A stretch of 64,000 nucleotides of DNA from Bog-756 sp963769905 (lineage in GTDB: Bacteria; Actinomycetota; Acidimicrobiia; Acidimicrobiales; RAAP-2), in the NCBI GenBank assembly GCA_963769905.1, contig CAVYNG010000002.1:1984001-2048000 (forward strand), read 5' to 3'. The translations under genes were made by a program, and so were the position numbers. Under the pieces are notes generated by a model. The model had not been told where the DNA came from. It worked only from the letters and a program-made list of their open reading frames with translations, and made no database searches. This document shows positions 23,712-32,837 of this stretch, piece by piece. The stretch's first letter is position 1. Each line of letters starts with the position of its first letter.

Positions 23712-25355
23712 CTACCCGTGCCGTCCGATTGCCATCAGATGGCCGCTCAGCCCGACGATCGCTGGGTCAGTCTCGTACCGGCCCAGCAGTTCGAAGAGCG
23801 CCGAGTTCGATGCCGGGTCGGTCAGCCGCCGACCGAGATCGCCCAGCAAGTGAAAGAACCCTTCGATGGCGAGCACCACCACGTCGGTGAATCCCGCCTC
23901 GGTCAGTTCGTCTTCGAGCTCCTCGGGCCTGTGGGCGAACGCGGGGTAAGGCCCCTCGCCCTCGGGTCGTCGGCCGGTGTCGACGAACGAAGTCACCCCT
24001 CGGAGGAGGGCGGGGTCTCGAATCGTGTTCAGCGCCACCGCGTGGCCGAACCAGAAGAAGCGGCCCATCGCCGAAGCTGCGAGCACTCCACCGGGGCGGA
24101 TGACGCGGTAGGCCTCTTCGAGCGCCCGACGTCGGTCCTCCGGCTCGACCAGGTGGAAGAGAGGCCCCATCATCACCACCGCGTCGGCGCTCTCGTCGGC
24201 AAACGGCAGGTTACGAGCGTCGCCGAGATGCGCGCGGAACGGTGGTCCGGCCTTGCTCGCGCGCTCGGCTTCCTCGACGTGGAGCGGAACGGGGTCGACG
24301 AGGTCGACCTCGTAGCCGCGCGCCGCGAACCAGGTCGAATAGACACCTGGACCCCCGCCCACGTCGATGAGCCGGCCTCCCGGCGGCAATCGGTCCCCGA
24401 GGATGATCTTGGTCCGCTCGAATTCGAGGCGGCTCCGGGTCTCGAGGCGACCGATCTCGGCCCCGGCGGTGTAGTGGGCGAGCATCATCGGGTCACTCGC
24501 TGATCCGCCCGCGGGCTCGGTCGCCCGTTCACGGACCGCTTCGGCCGGACCGTGGCCGCCCGGCTCGATCCAGATGTCGTTGTCCGACTGCCCGCGGAGC
24601 ACCGACACGAGGTGATCGAAGTCGCGGAAGGCCGCTTCCCGCAGCGCGATCCGCATGTGCTCGTCCGCTGCCTGGTCCGGTGACGCGTAGAACCACGCGG
24701 GGCGGCTGCCGGCACCGTGATGGTAGACGGTGTCCGCGTAGATGCCGCCGAGGAGGAAATGCGCATTGCGCGCGTTGGTACGGCGCATGGCCATCACTTG
24801 GCGCTTGCGACGGCGCAGCTCGGCGGTCAGGGCTTGCCCGGGCTCACCGTCACACCCGGCGAAGGGAAGATCGAGTGCGAGGAGCTCCGCTCGCCGGATG
24901 GCGAGACAGCTCACGTGGACGAAGGCCGGGAGTTCGGGCGCCATCTCGTCACGCCACACGCCGACGGCGGCAGCGCCTCCCTCTAGTTTCGCCACGACCG
25001 TTTCCAACCATCCGTCGGCAATCGGAATGGCGTCGGTGTCGAGGAGAACCAGGTAGTCGACATCCTCGTCGACCGTCGCCACGAGTCGGTCCAGTGCCGC
25101 GGCATGCGAGATCGGGGACGACACGTCGTCGGCCGTTGGCCACACCTCGACCCGGTCGGTCGTCTCCATGATCTGCCGGTGCTCGAGGAGCCCTGTGTTG
25201 TCCCAGACGTGCACGGCGTAGTCCGCGCCAGCGGATCGACGAGTGAGCTCGCGCAGGCAGAGCTCGATCCAGGGGTAGCGGATGGCGTCCGCGGTCGCGT
25301 CGGGGGTACGCGGCGAGAAGCCGTTCACGACGAGGACCGCGATCCGACCGCTCAT
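23712..25355 (-). CDS. Glycosyltransferase-methyltransferase fusion protein
   Basis: Two-domain protein of 547 residues. The first 260 or so residues form a GT-A-like domain with VHVWDNTG and a metal motif LLDTDAI with D106 and D108. The C-terminal half is a class I SAM-dependent methyltransferase: motif I is IDVGGGPGVYS near residue 332, followed by DARNLPFADESADAVVMMG. The domains are in one continuous frame with no internal stop. A single protein that adds a sugar and methylates the product is the straightforward reading. It ends the minus-strand glycan operon, 6 bp after the sulfotransferase. Confidence 0.85.
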   Translation of the reverse strand: MSGRIAVLVVNGFSPRTPDATADAIRYPWIELCLRELTRRSAGADYAVHVWDNTGLLEHRQIMETTDRVEVWPTADDVSSPISHAAALDRLVATVDEDVDYLVLLDTDAIPIADGWLETVVAKLEGGAAAVGVWRDEMAPELPAFVHVSCLAIRRAELLALDLPFAGCDGEPGQALTAELRRRKRQVMAMRRTNARNAHFLLGGIYADTVYHHGAGSRPAWFYASPDQAADEHMRIALREAAFRDFDHLVSVLRGQSDNDIWIEPGGHGPAEAVRERATEPAGGSASDPMMLAHYTAGAEIGRLETRSRLEFERTKIILGDRLPPGGRLIDVGGGPGVYSTWFAARGYEVDLVDPVPLHVEEAERASKAGPPFRAHLGDARNLPFADESADAVVMMGPLFHLVEPEDRRRALEEAYRVIRPGGVLAASAMGRFFWFGHAVALNTIRDPALLRGVTSFVDTGRRPEGEGPYPAFAHRPEELEDELTEAGFTDVVVLAIEGFFHLLGDLGRRLTDPASNSALFELLGRYETDPAIVGLSGHLMAIGRHG

Positions 25356-25361
25356 CGCGGG

Positions 25362-26363
25362 TCAGGTGCGCCAGGGAGGGTCGTTCCAGGCGGGCGGGTG
25401 GCCCGGCCAGCGGCCCGACAGTTGCGCCTCGACCACCGGCGCTTCGGGGTCGAGGGAAGGCGGCTCGAACGAGAGATGGCGACCCTCGAGGGAACCGAGG
25501 GCAGCGACGAGCTGCTCGACCTCGAGTGCGAGTTCTGGCCCGCCGGCCTCCGCCCCTGTCGGTGTGGCGCGGGGTGGCCGGTCACTCGAGGGGTCGGCAC
25601 CGAGGTGCCGCAGGGTCGGTCGCACGAACTTCCCGATATCGGCCTCGGCCCCGGGTCGCACCGCCATGCCGAGTGTTCCGACGAAGTCGGCCGCAGCATC
25701 GATCCATCCCCCCGGGTCCCCCACCAGATCGTCATAACGGACCAGGAGGACGGCGAGGCCACGACAGTGCTCGAGGAGGAGCCTGTTGTACCGCACCCAG
25801 AGAGCCATGCCGAAAGGCATCGGGAAGCCGTTGCGCAACTCGAGCGACCGGGCCACCTCGTGCGGCTCGCGGTGGACGACGACTGCCGCCACGACCTCTC
25901 CGAAGGCCTCGCGCCAGAAGGGAAGGAGCAGGCAGAGGCGGGGGTCCTTCCATACCCATGGCGTCGACGCGTACGTCCGCCGGAAAAGATCGACCGCGCT
26001 CTCGGGTGCGGTGAAGAGACGGCTCGTGACGTCGGTGTAGGCCGCTCCCGACGGCGGCGGATACCACCACGCACGGCCCATCTCGTCGAGCAATCTGTCG
26101 TCCAGACGGGAGAGCGACCGGCTCTCCCAGTGGCCCGCCGGGTTCCACGGCATGCCGGTCATCAGGTCCTCGGGTACACAGGTCGCGAGCCCGAGCAGGT
26201 GCAGCGACCCAGCCACGAGCGACGTCCCGCTCCGGTGCATCCCGAGCACCAGCACCCCGTCCATCCCGCCGGAGGGATCGTTCTCCGGCTTCGCCGCCTC
26301 TGCCGTGCAGGTGGTGTTTGCGTCCCTGATCGGGCTCCATGTCGGCCCAGCCGGTTGGTTCAC
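25362..26363 (-). CDS. Sulfotransferase-family protein
   Basis: Protein of 333 residues with a canonical PAPS loop, LVLGMHRSGTSLV (41-50), and the helper segment RSLELRNGFPMPFG corresponding to the 3'-phosphate site. PWVWKDPRLCLLLPFW is a strong family marker. The GTG at 26363 overlaps the stop of the upstream triple-module glycosyltransferase (GTGA); an internal ATG at residue 34 could also serve. Its place between two glycosyltransferase genes makes a glycan acceptor likely. No membrane anchor is visible. Confidence 0.88.
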   Translation of the reverse strand: MNQPAGPTWSPIRDANTTCTAEAAKPENDPSGGMDGVLVLGMHRSGTSLVAGSLHLLGLATCVPEDLMTGMPWNPAGHWESRSLSRLDDRLLDEMGRAWWYPPPSGAAYTDVTSRLFTAPESAVDLFRRTYASTPWVWKDPRLCLLLPFWREAFGEVVAAVVVHREPHEVARSLELRNGFPMPFGMALWVRYNRLLLEHCRGLAVLLVRYDDLVGDPGGWIDAAADFVGTLGMAVRPGAEADIGKFVRPTLRHLGADPSSDRPPRATPTGAEAGGPELALEVEQLVAALGSLEGRHLSFEPPSLDPEAPVVEAQLSGRWPGHPPAWNDPPWRT

Positions 26364-29300
26364 GCCGACGCGTGGACGAGTATCGACCGGGTCCGTCGTT
26401 GCCGCCCGGCGCGCTTGGCCGCCGCGTAGATCTCACGGTGGTCGGCGACTGCCCTGCTCCATCGCAGGCCGTGTGCCCGCGCGGCCGCTCGGCCGGCGAG
26501 GTCCTCGCGGAGCTCACCGTCGACCAGCACCCGCCGTATTGCCGCGGCCATGGCCAGAGGGTCCCCCCCGTCGGCGGTGAGCAGCGAGTCGCGTGAATCG
26601 GCGAAGATGGGCTCGTCGGTCACGATGACGGCTCGACCGATCGGCAGCACGAACCGGAGGGTCGCGCTCGACGATTCCCCCGTATTGCGGTATGGCAGGA
26701 CGATCGCATCGGCAGCTCTGAGCAACATCCGCGCGCTCTCGTCCGGAAGGTACTCGGTGATGAGCACCACGTTGTCCTCCATACCTCGCGCCAGGATCTC
26801 GCTCCGCAGCTGCTCTTCGTACTCCTTCGACTCCACGTTCGGGTAGCGCGCACAGAGCGCCAGCAGCAGTACGTCGGGAAACTCGTCGCGCACCGCGTCC
26901 ACGGATCGCAGGAGCTCGAGGGTGCCCTTGTGGGGAAGGAGGAATCCGAAGGTGCCGATGACCGGGCGAGATCCCAGTTTCAGCACCGAGCGAACCTCCT
27001 CTGGCGACACCCGCACCGGAGGAGCCGTGCCGATCGGCACGATCGACACGTTCTCGCGGAGGCCCATCTCCGCGAGATAGCGGGCATCGGATTCCTGGTG
27101 CACGATGAGACGGTCGACCTTGGCGAGAGTGGAGCCGATCTGGCGCAGGCTGAGGAGCTCCCCCCGGTCGTCGTAGTCGAGCGTGCGGTGGAGGGTGAGC
27201 ACGACGCCACGGTGTTCGAGCTGACCTTCGATGAGCGCTGCCATCCGCTGGAATTCGTAGAAGCCGAAGTTGAACTGGACGTGCACCACCTCGGCGGTCG
27301 AGAGACGCAACGCCTTCTCCAGCTCGTCGAGCTCGGGCTCCCAGCGGTTCCGCCAGGTTCGGATCACCCCTGGCTCTGCCAGCGGGTCGAGTGGCTCGAT
27401 CCCGACCTCCGCGAAGATCTCGTAGTCGATCGAGTCCCCCGCGTGGGCGACGACGTACCGGGTGTTCTCGGCGATGCCGCACCGCGAGTTCCACGTCGAC
27501 ACCATCGCCACGTGGAGGGGTCCGGCTCCTGCCTCGAGATCCGCGATGAACTCGGTCCAACGTTCGACCGCGGCCGGCCACGAGAAATGCGTCTCCACGA
27601 GCTCACGGGCGCGGCGGACGCGGCCTTCGACCTCGGGGCTGCGGGGGGACCCCACCATGCGCTCCATCTCCCGCGCGAGCTGTTGGCGGTCCGGCTCGGC
27701 CCAGACCGAGTGGGGGATGTCGAAGTGAGTCTGCGCGGGCTCGAGACGGTACGGGACGGTGACCGCCGTCTCCTCGGTGACGAAGTCCGCGAGACCGGAG
27801 TAGGCCAAGGTGATCACCGGCACCTCCGCGGCCATCGCCTCGGCAACGGGCAGGCCGAATCCCTCGCCGCGCGCCGGATGCACGTAGCAGTCGGCCAGGT
27901 TGTAGAGGCCGCTGATCTCTCCATCGCTCATGTCGCGGTCGACCCACCGGACGTCCGGAGGGTTCGGGTGGCTGGATCGGAGCCGCTCGAGGATCTCACC
28001 CACCCGGTTGTGGGGATTCGGGAAGGTCTTCAAGACCAGCGACACGTCGCTCCCGCCGTCGAACGCGGCGAAGTAGGCCTCGAGCAACACGTCGACGCCC
28101 TTGCGCGGGAAGGCCGAGCTGACGTGGAGGAAGGTGAAGCCCCGGAGATCCTCGAGCTCGGGCGCCTCGACTCTCGCCTCCGGATCGGGCGCCTCGACTC
28201 CGTTGCCGACCACCCGGATCGGGATGTCGACCCCCGAATCGCGCAGCACGTCCCGGACGAACGTCGACGTCACCCCTACGCCGTCGAGGTACCGGTTGAA
28301 GTCGTCCACCATCGATTCGGGTACCCGGCTCTCCTCCCATCCGAAGTACTCGCAAGTGATCCCTCCGGGTGTGTCGATCACCCTCGGCGGGAACATCTGG
28401 CGGATCACGACGTCGGGGAAGGGCACCTCCCTCGACCGATCGAAGAGGCGCGCCGCGGCGGGATGCGCGGAAAGGTCCTCCCGCTTCGGCTCGTAGTCAC
28501 CCGGCCCCTCGGTCGCGTACACCGACAGTGCGTACTCGGGGTGCTCGTCGAGACCCTCGGCGAGCCGGCGGTTCATCATCGCAAGGCTGTAGCTCGTCTC
28601 GAAAGGCCCTTGGACCTGGATCTCGAGCGGCGGCAGGTACCCGACTGCCCGATCGATGACTCGCCGGAGCACCCGCTCGGTGTCGAAGCTCCCGATGTGG
28701 TCGACCCGCGCGAACTGGCGCTCGAGCAGCCGTCGCCGGACCTCGGGGTCCGACTGCACTGCGTGGACGGTCGCCGCGACGACCGGAGGCTGCTTGGTCC
28801 GGAGCAACACGCCGGCACCGCCCATCGTCTCGGGGACGGCCGCGGCACCGAAGGCGACCACCGGCACCCCCGCGGCCATCGCCTCGAGGATCGGGACCCC
28901 GAATCCCTCGTGCTCACTCAAAGAGACGAAGACGCCGGCGCCGCCGAACGCCGCTCGCAATTGACCGTCGGTGACCTTGCCGAGCAGGACCACCCGATTG
29001 GAGAGACCGGCCTCGGCAGCGGTCCGGCGGACCTTTGCGACGTAGTCCTCCGCCGACAGGTCCCCGACGAGCACGAGCCGCGCGTCGGTGTCGAAGTTCC
29101 GCACGTAGAGGGCGAACGCGGTGACCAGCTCGTGCTGGCACTTGTTACCGACCAGCCGACCCACGTACAGCCAGTCGTTCGAGGGATGATCGCCTGCACG
29201 ATCGGACCGGTCCGGCGGGGCGAACTCGCGGAAGTCCACTCGCACCGGCAGCACCTCGACCCTGTGAAAGCCTGCCGCCAGCATGTCGCGCCGGTTGAAG

Positions 29301-29695
29301 TTGGAGACGGCGACACCGAAGAGAGCCCGCTGTGCGAGCACCGCCAGCTGTTCCCGGCCCTCCCGGATGTAACGGCGAACGCCGGGGTCCGCGAAGTACC
29401 GTTCGGGCGTCACGTTGTGGTACACGACGACCACGTCGTTCGGGACGTTGACGATGTCGTCGAACGCGTCGTAGCCGATCGAGTGGTGGACCAGCAGCAG
29501 CTCGGAGCGAGAACCGGCGAATCCGTGGATCGATCGGACCCGATCCTGCAGCCCGATCGGGATGTGCTCGGCGAAGACCTCCGACCGATACCCCATCTGA
29601 CGCAGCAGCGCCTGGAGTTCGAGCATCTGGTTGGTGATCGCGTCACCGAGGGCCGTTCCCGAGTGGAACTGGTGGATCGCCTCGTATCGGTTCAC
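26360..29695 (-). CDS. Giant glycosyltransferase with three GT-B-like modules
   Basis: Protein of 1111 residues made of three glycosyltransferase modules of about 360 residues each. Module 1 (about 1-360) carries SEHEGFGVPILEAMAAG near 258. Module 2 (about 365-725) carries ARGEGFGLPVAEAMAAE near 605. These are the nucleotide-sugar-binding EX7E motifs of GT4. Module 3 (about 730-1100) has TEYLPDESARMLLRAAD and YRNTGESSSATLRF, a more diverged form. One polypeptide could therefore add two or three sugars in sequence, as in known multi-domain polysaccharide synthases. The GTG start overlaps the upstream methyltransferase stop, and its own stop overlaps the sulfotransferase start. No membrane span is seen. 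Confidence 0.9.
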   Translation of the reverse strand: MNRYEAIHQFHSGTALGDAITNQMLELQALLRQMGYRSEVFAEHIPIGLQDRVRSIHGFAGSRSELLLVHHSIGYDAFDDIVNVPNDVVVVYHNVTPERYFADPGVRRYIREGREQLAVLAQRALFGVAVSNFNRRDMLAAGFHRVEVLPVRVDFREFAPPDRSDRAGDHPSNDWLYVGRLVGNKCQHELVTAFALYVRNFDTDARLVLVGDLSAEDYVAKVRRTAAEAGLSNRVVLLGKVTDGQLRAAFGGAGVFVSLSEHEGFGVPILEAMAAGVPVVAFGAAAVPETMGGAGVLLRTKQPPVVAATVHAVQSDPEVRRRLLERQFARVDHIGSFDTERVLRRVIDRAVGYLPPLEIQVQGPFETSYSLAMMNRRLAEGLDEHPEYALSVYATEGPGDYEPKREDLSAHPAAARLFDRSREVPFPDVVIRQMFPPRVIDTPGGITCEYFGWEESRVPESMVDDFNRYLDGVGVTSTFVRDVLRDSGVDIPIRVVGNGVEAPDPEARVEAPELEDLRGFTFLHVSSAFPRKGVDVLLEAYFAAFDGGSDVSLVLKTFPNPHNRVGEILERLRSSHPNPPDVRWVDRDMSDGEISGLYNLADCYVHPARGEGFGLPVAEAMAAEVPVITLAYSGLADFVTEETAVTVPYRLEPAQTHFDIPHSVWAEPDRQQLAREMERMVGSPRSPEVEGRVRRARELVETHFSWPAAVERWTEFIADLEAGAGPLHVAMVSTWNSRCGIAENTRYVVAHAGDSIDYEIFAEVGIEPLDPLAEPGVIRTWRNRWEPELDELEKALRLSTAEVVHVQFNFGFYEFQRMAALIEGQLEHRGVVLTLHRTLDYDDRGELLSLRQIGSTLAKVDRLIVHQESDARYLAEMGLRENVSIVPIGTAPPVRVSPEEVRSVLKLGSRPVIGTFGFLLPHKGTLELLRSVDAVRDEFPDVLLLALCARYPNVESKEYEEQLRSEILARGMEDNVVLITEYLPDESARMLLRAADAIVLPYRNTGESSSATLRFVLPIGRAVIVTDEPIFADSRDSLLTADGGDPLAMAAAIRRVLVDGELREDLAGRAAARAHGLRWSRAVADHREIYAAAKRAGRQRRTRSILVHASA

Positions 29696-30981
29696 TTGGT
29701 CGCGACGATGACGTAATCCTGGAACCCGAACACGTTGCGCAGCAGCTCTCCTGTGGCCTCGCCGACGGCGTCGTCGGGCAGGTCCTTCGTCAGTTCCAGC
29801 AGTGGATGCGGTGACCTTTCCTCCAGCTGGACCCTGCGGAACCCCACTTGTTCACAGATGAACCGGAGGGTCTCCGGATGGACCGGCCGGACATGAGAGG
29901 TGTCCGCGTAGAAGTGGTTGCCGAGCGCGAACGAGCTCCGCGGGTTGATCGTCTCGACGACGAGGACTCCGCTGACCCGAAGCGTCCGATGCGCGAGCCG
30001 GACGAATTGTTCGAGCTCGGGTGTGATCAGATGCTCGACCACCTGCGCACAGAAGATGCCCTTGAGTGAGCCCTCGCGGGTCTGCGAGAGGAAATGGATG
30101 CCGTCGTTGACCACCGCGGGGAGGCCCTTCTCCTTGCAGACCTCGACCATGTCCGCGTCGAGGTCGACGCCCATGACGTCGTAACCCTCTCGAGCCAACA
30201 ACGTCAGCATCTCGCCCCGTCCGCATCCGATATCGACCACACGTCCCGGATCGGAGGCCGGAGGAAAGAGGGTCAGGTAGCGCTCCTGAGCCTTCTCCAC
30301 CTCGCCGGACGCTCCCCGGAACATGTCCTCGAAGTCGGTGTAGCTGATTTCGGCACCCGTCGATCCGATGGCGCCCAGGCGCTCGAGCAGCGCGGTGATT
30401 TCGCGATTCAGAGGGCGCAGGTCGTCCTGCATCGCGACGCCTTCGAGGAACTTCGCCTGCCGGGCGACCACCTTGTCGAGGTCCCCGGCATCGTGGAGCG
30501 CGCGGGCGGAGCGCTCGTTGGAGACGACCGCCTGCAGCCGGAGCCGGGCGTTCTGGCGCCGGAGCTCGGCGAGGTCCGCGTCCATCCTCGCGACGGCGGC
30601 CGATGCCGCCGAGGCGAAGGCGATCGCCTGCGAGTCGAGCTCTTGCTGGAGGACCCACCGCGGCTCGACGTACCAGCTGGTGAATCGTCTGACCATCCGC
30701 TTGACGAAGGCTCCGGCGTGCCCGCGCAGACCTCGGGGACGACTGAGATCCGGCGGGTGCAGCTGGCCGTGAGCATGCCGCATCGCCCCGATCCAGCCCT
30801 CCATCGTCGGATCGGCCGGCTGGATCATCGAACCGTCTGGAAGGGTGCCTGCATCGATGGACTCGATGAGTCGTCGGACCCTCTGGGTCAGTGCCTCTGC
30901 CGAGATCACCTGCCCGTCGACGTCAAGCATCAAACTCCCCGGATCGATCGAAAACGGCTTGGGATCGGTTGCGGTGAGCAT
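29692..30981 (-). CDS. Class I SAM methyltransferase with N-terminal coiled coil
   Basis: Protein of 429 residues. The N-terminal 200 residues are helical, with a likely coiled coil around 125-165, and the C-terminal domain is a methyltransferase: VVDIGCGRGEMLTLLA near 250, AQVVEHLITPELEQF near 320. This layout recalls methyltransferases that end O-polysaccharide chains, where the coiled coil sets chain length, but the resemblance is architectural. Start ATG 30981. Its stop overlaps the triple-module glycosyltransferase start by GTGA, so it is the first gene of a four-gene coupled operon for glycan synthesis. Confidence 0.87.
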   Translation of the reverse strand: MLTATDPKPFSIDPGSLMLDVDGQVISAEALTQRVRRLIESIDAGTLPDGSMIQPADPTMEGWIGAMRHAHGQLHPPDLSRPRGLRGHAGAFVKRMVRRFTSWYVEPRWVLQQELDSQAIAFASAASAAVARMDADLAELRRQNARLRLQAVVSNERSARALHDAGDLDKVVARQAKFLEGVAMQDDLRPLNREITALLERLGAIGSTGAEISYTDFEDMFRGASGEVEKAQERYLTLFPPASDPGRVVDIGCGRGEMLTLLAREGYDVMGVDLDADMVEVCKEKGLPAVVNDGIHFLSQTREGSLKGIFCAQVVEHLITPELEQFVRLAHRTLRVSGVLVVETINPRSSFALGNHFYADTSHVRPVHPETLRFICEQVGFRRVQLEERSPHPLLELTKDLPDDAVGEATGELLRNVFGFQDYVIVATK

Positions 30982-31039
30982 ATCCCGCAGGCCTCGACGA
31001 CCTGCTCCATCGTGACCGATCGCGCCGGTTCCGGATGAC

Positions 31040-31045
31040 TATGCT
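31040..31045 (+). promoter_or_regulatory. Putative -10 box upstream of the first DUF2079 gene
   Basis: TATGCT ends 6 nt before a GTG at 31052, fitting the leaderless spacing seen elsewhere. That GTG is not in the DUF2079 frame. Confidence 0.4.
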
Positions 31046-31051
31046 CCCCGG

Positions 31052-31129
31052 GTGCCGCTGCTGATGGTCCGGGCCGGTGCCGGCAACTGGGTGGAACTGC
31101 GTCGCCCGGTCCGCGGCAAACGCGGATGA
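31052..31129 (+). CDS. Possible leaderless 25-residue upstream ORF
   Basis: From the GTG 6 nt after the -10 box, a frame of 25 codons ends at TGA 31127-31129. The peptide is basic and has no recognisable motif. It would overlap the likely 5' region of the first DUF2079 gene in another frame. Alternatives are chance, or that a base is missing in the assembly and this is the true DUF2079 start. Leaderless short ORFs upstream of genes are known in mycobacteria. Confidence 0.2.
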   Translation: MPLLMVRAGAGNWVELRRPVRGKRG

Positions 31130-31142
31130 CGTTCTCCCGACA

Positions 31143-32765
31143 GTGACCATCTTCCGACCGGCACCTCCGGTTCCCGACCACGTGACCTCTCGGATCGCGC
31201 CCACTGCGGCGCGATCGGCGGCAATCCGCCCCACCGGTCGATCCTGGCCGGCGCATGGTCGTCGGTACCTGAGAATCGGGGGTGCGATCGTCACGGCCGC
31301 CTGGCTCGCAGGCCTCGTCGTCTTCTCGACGGTTCTCTACCAGCGAAACAACTTGACGGCGGACTTCGCGACCTACAACCAAGCCTGGACGCTGATTGGT
31401 CAGGGCCACTTGAACCCGTTCGCCACTATCTACGGCGGGTATCCGTTCATCAAGAGCGACCTCGAACTGATCATCTGGCCACTTGCGCTGCTCCACCTCA
31501 TCACCCCGCAACCGATCGTCCTCCTCTTGATCCAAGATCTCGCGGTGGCGGCCTGCGGATTCATCGTCTTCGTGTGGATCGCCGACTACCTCGAGTGGCG
31601 GCGTGTCGGCTGGTGGGTCACCGTCGCGATCTCGACGATGGTTCTCGCGGTCGTGATCGTCAATCCGGGCATCTACCAGACGCTCCTCTATGACTTCCAC
31701 ATCGAACCGATCTCGACCGTGTTCATACTCCTCGCGGCTCGGGAGCTCTGGTGGGGACGGTTCCGGCGAGCGTGGATCTGGATCGCCGTCGCACTGCTCT
31801 GTGGGTCCTTCGCCGCGATCACCTTGGTCGGCCTCGGGCTCTCGGCGCTGCTCGCCGGTCGAGCAACCCGCCGGCAAGGGGTACTGGTGCTCGCGGCAGC
31901 GATCGGGTGGCTCGGCGTCATCTCCCTCCTCGGTGCCGACACGGGGTCGGGATTGAACAACTACGCCTACCTAGCCGGACGGACCCATCTGAGCGGCACC
32001 ACTGGCATCGCTCTGGTCCTCGGAGCGATCTTCTCCCATCCGTCGCGGGTGGTGACGATCGTCCACGAACGCCTCCACTACGTCTGGCTGCTGATCAAGC
32101 CGGTCGGGGTGGTGGGGCTCGCCTCGGCGTGGGGCTTCGGGGTCCCCTTCGTCGTAATGCTGACCGACTTGCTCAATTCCCAGTACGAGTTCATCTTCCA
32201 GGCCTTCCAGAACTTCGCAGTGTTCTTCTTCCTGCTCTTCGGTGCGGTGACCGTCCTCGTCTGGCTGGCCCAACGCCTGCGCCTCGGATGGCTGTTCGCA
32301 GCGACGATCGGGGTTGCCGTATCCGTGGTGGCCCTCACCTACGGCGCGACCACCTCACCTGGCAACATCCAATGGGCCGTCTCGCGTGTCGGGACCGCCC
32401 AGGCCGCCGCGTTGAATTCTGCGCTCGCCCGCACGCCTCCGCAGGCCGAAGTCATCGCGACGGTCGGAATCATGGGGCGGTTCGCGGGACGACCTGCGGT
32501 GTATTGGTACGGCCCCGGAGGGAGACCACCGATCACCGCGCGACCGGTCGTCTTTGTCTTCGACCCCGCCAATGAGAACACCATCCCGCAGGCCAATCCC
32601 GCCGACGACGAGGCGGCGATCGGGTTCGTCCGCGGAACGCTCGGCGCGCGGACCATTCTCGACCAGGCCGGGGTCGTGGCACTCGAGTGGCAACCGCCAC
32701 CGGGGATCACTCATCTCCGGTTCCCGTGGCTGTCTGCTCCCCCGCGAGCGCGCGGCAGGGGTTGA
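31143..32765 (+). CDS. DUF2079 membrane protein, copy 1
   Basis: Polytopic membrane protein of about 540 residues, with around ten hydrophobic helices. After the first helix comes ADFATYNQAWTLIGQGH, and later PGIYQTLLYDFHIEP, both strongly shared with the next gene. The C-terminal portion is soluble and would face outward. DUF2079 proteins are uncharacterised; the layout resembles GT-C enzymes. Start is uncertain: GTG 31143 gives a short cytoplasmic leader, GTG 31077 is in frame too, and the promoter-proximal GTG 31052 is out of frame. Divergent from the methyltransferase operon. Confidence 0.8.
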   Translation: MTIFRPAPPVPDHVTSRIAPTAARSAAIRPTGRSWPAHGRRYLRIGGAIVTAAWLAGLVVFSTVLYQRNNLTADFATYNQAWTLIGQGHLNPFATIYGGYPFIKSDLELIIWPLALLHLITPQPIVLLLIQDLAVAACGFIVFVWIADYLEWRRVGWWVTVAISTMVLAVVIVNPGIYQTLLYDFHIEPISTVFILLAARELWWGRFRRAWIWIAVALLCGSFAAITLVGLGLSALLAGRATRRQGVLVLAAAIGWLGVISLLGADTGSGLNNYAYLAGRTHLSGTTGIALVLGAIFSHPSRVVTIVHERLHYVWLLIKPVGVVGLASAWGFGVPFVVMLTDLLNSQYEFIFQAFQNFAVFFFLLFGAVTVLVWLAQRLRLGWLFAATIGVAVSVVALTYGATTSPGNIQWAVSRVGTAQAAALNSALARTPPQAEVIATVGIMGRFAGRPAVYWYGPGGRPPITARPVVFVFDPANENTIPQANPADDEAAIGFVRGTLGARTILDQAGVVALEWQPPPGITHLRFPWLSAPPRARGRG

Positions 32766-32825
32766 TCGGACCTTCGCGTCTCGACCGGGAACCTCGCAGT
32801 CCTGGGTCGACCTGACCACCAGGGG

Positions 32826-32831
32826 TACACT
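32826..32831 (+). promoter_or_regulatory. Putative -10 box of the second DUF2079 gene (leaderless)
   Basis: TACACT ends 6 nt before the GTG at 32838. This places a possible internal promoter between the two paralogues. Confidence 0.45.
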
Positions 32832-32837
32832 CCGCGG

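Noticed and set aside
26930..29716. A 928-codon open frame on the plus strand
   Set aside because: It lies exactly opposite the triple-module glycosyltransferase, whose motifs are clear. Long antisense frames are expected at this GC content, and the translation is rich in Arg, His and Asp with no domain.
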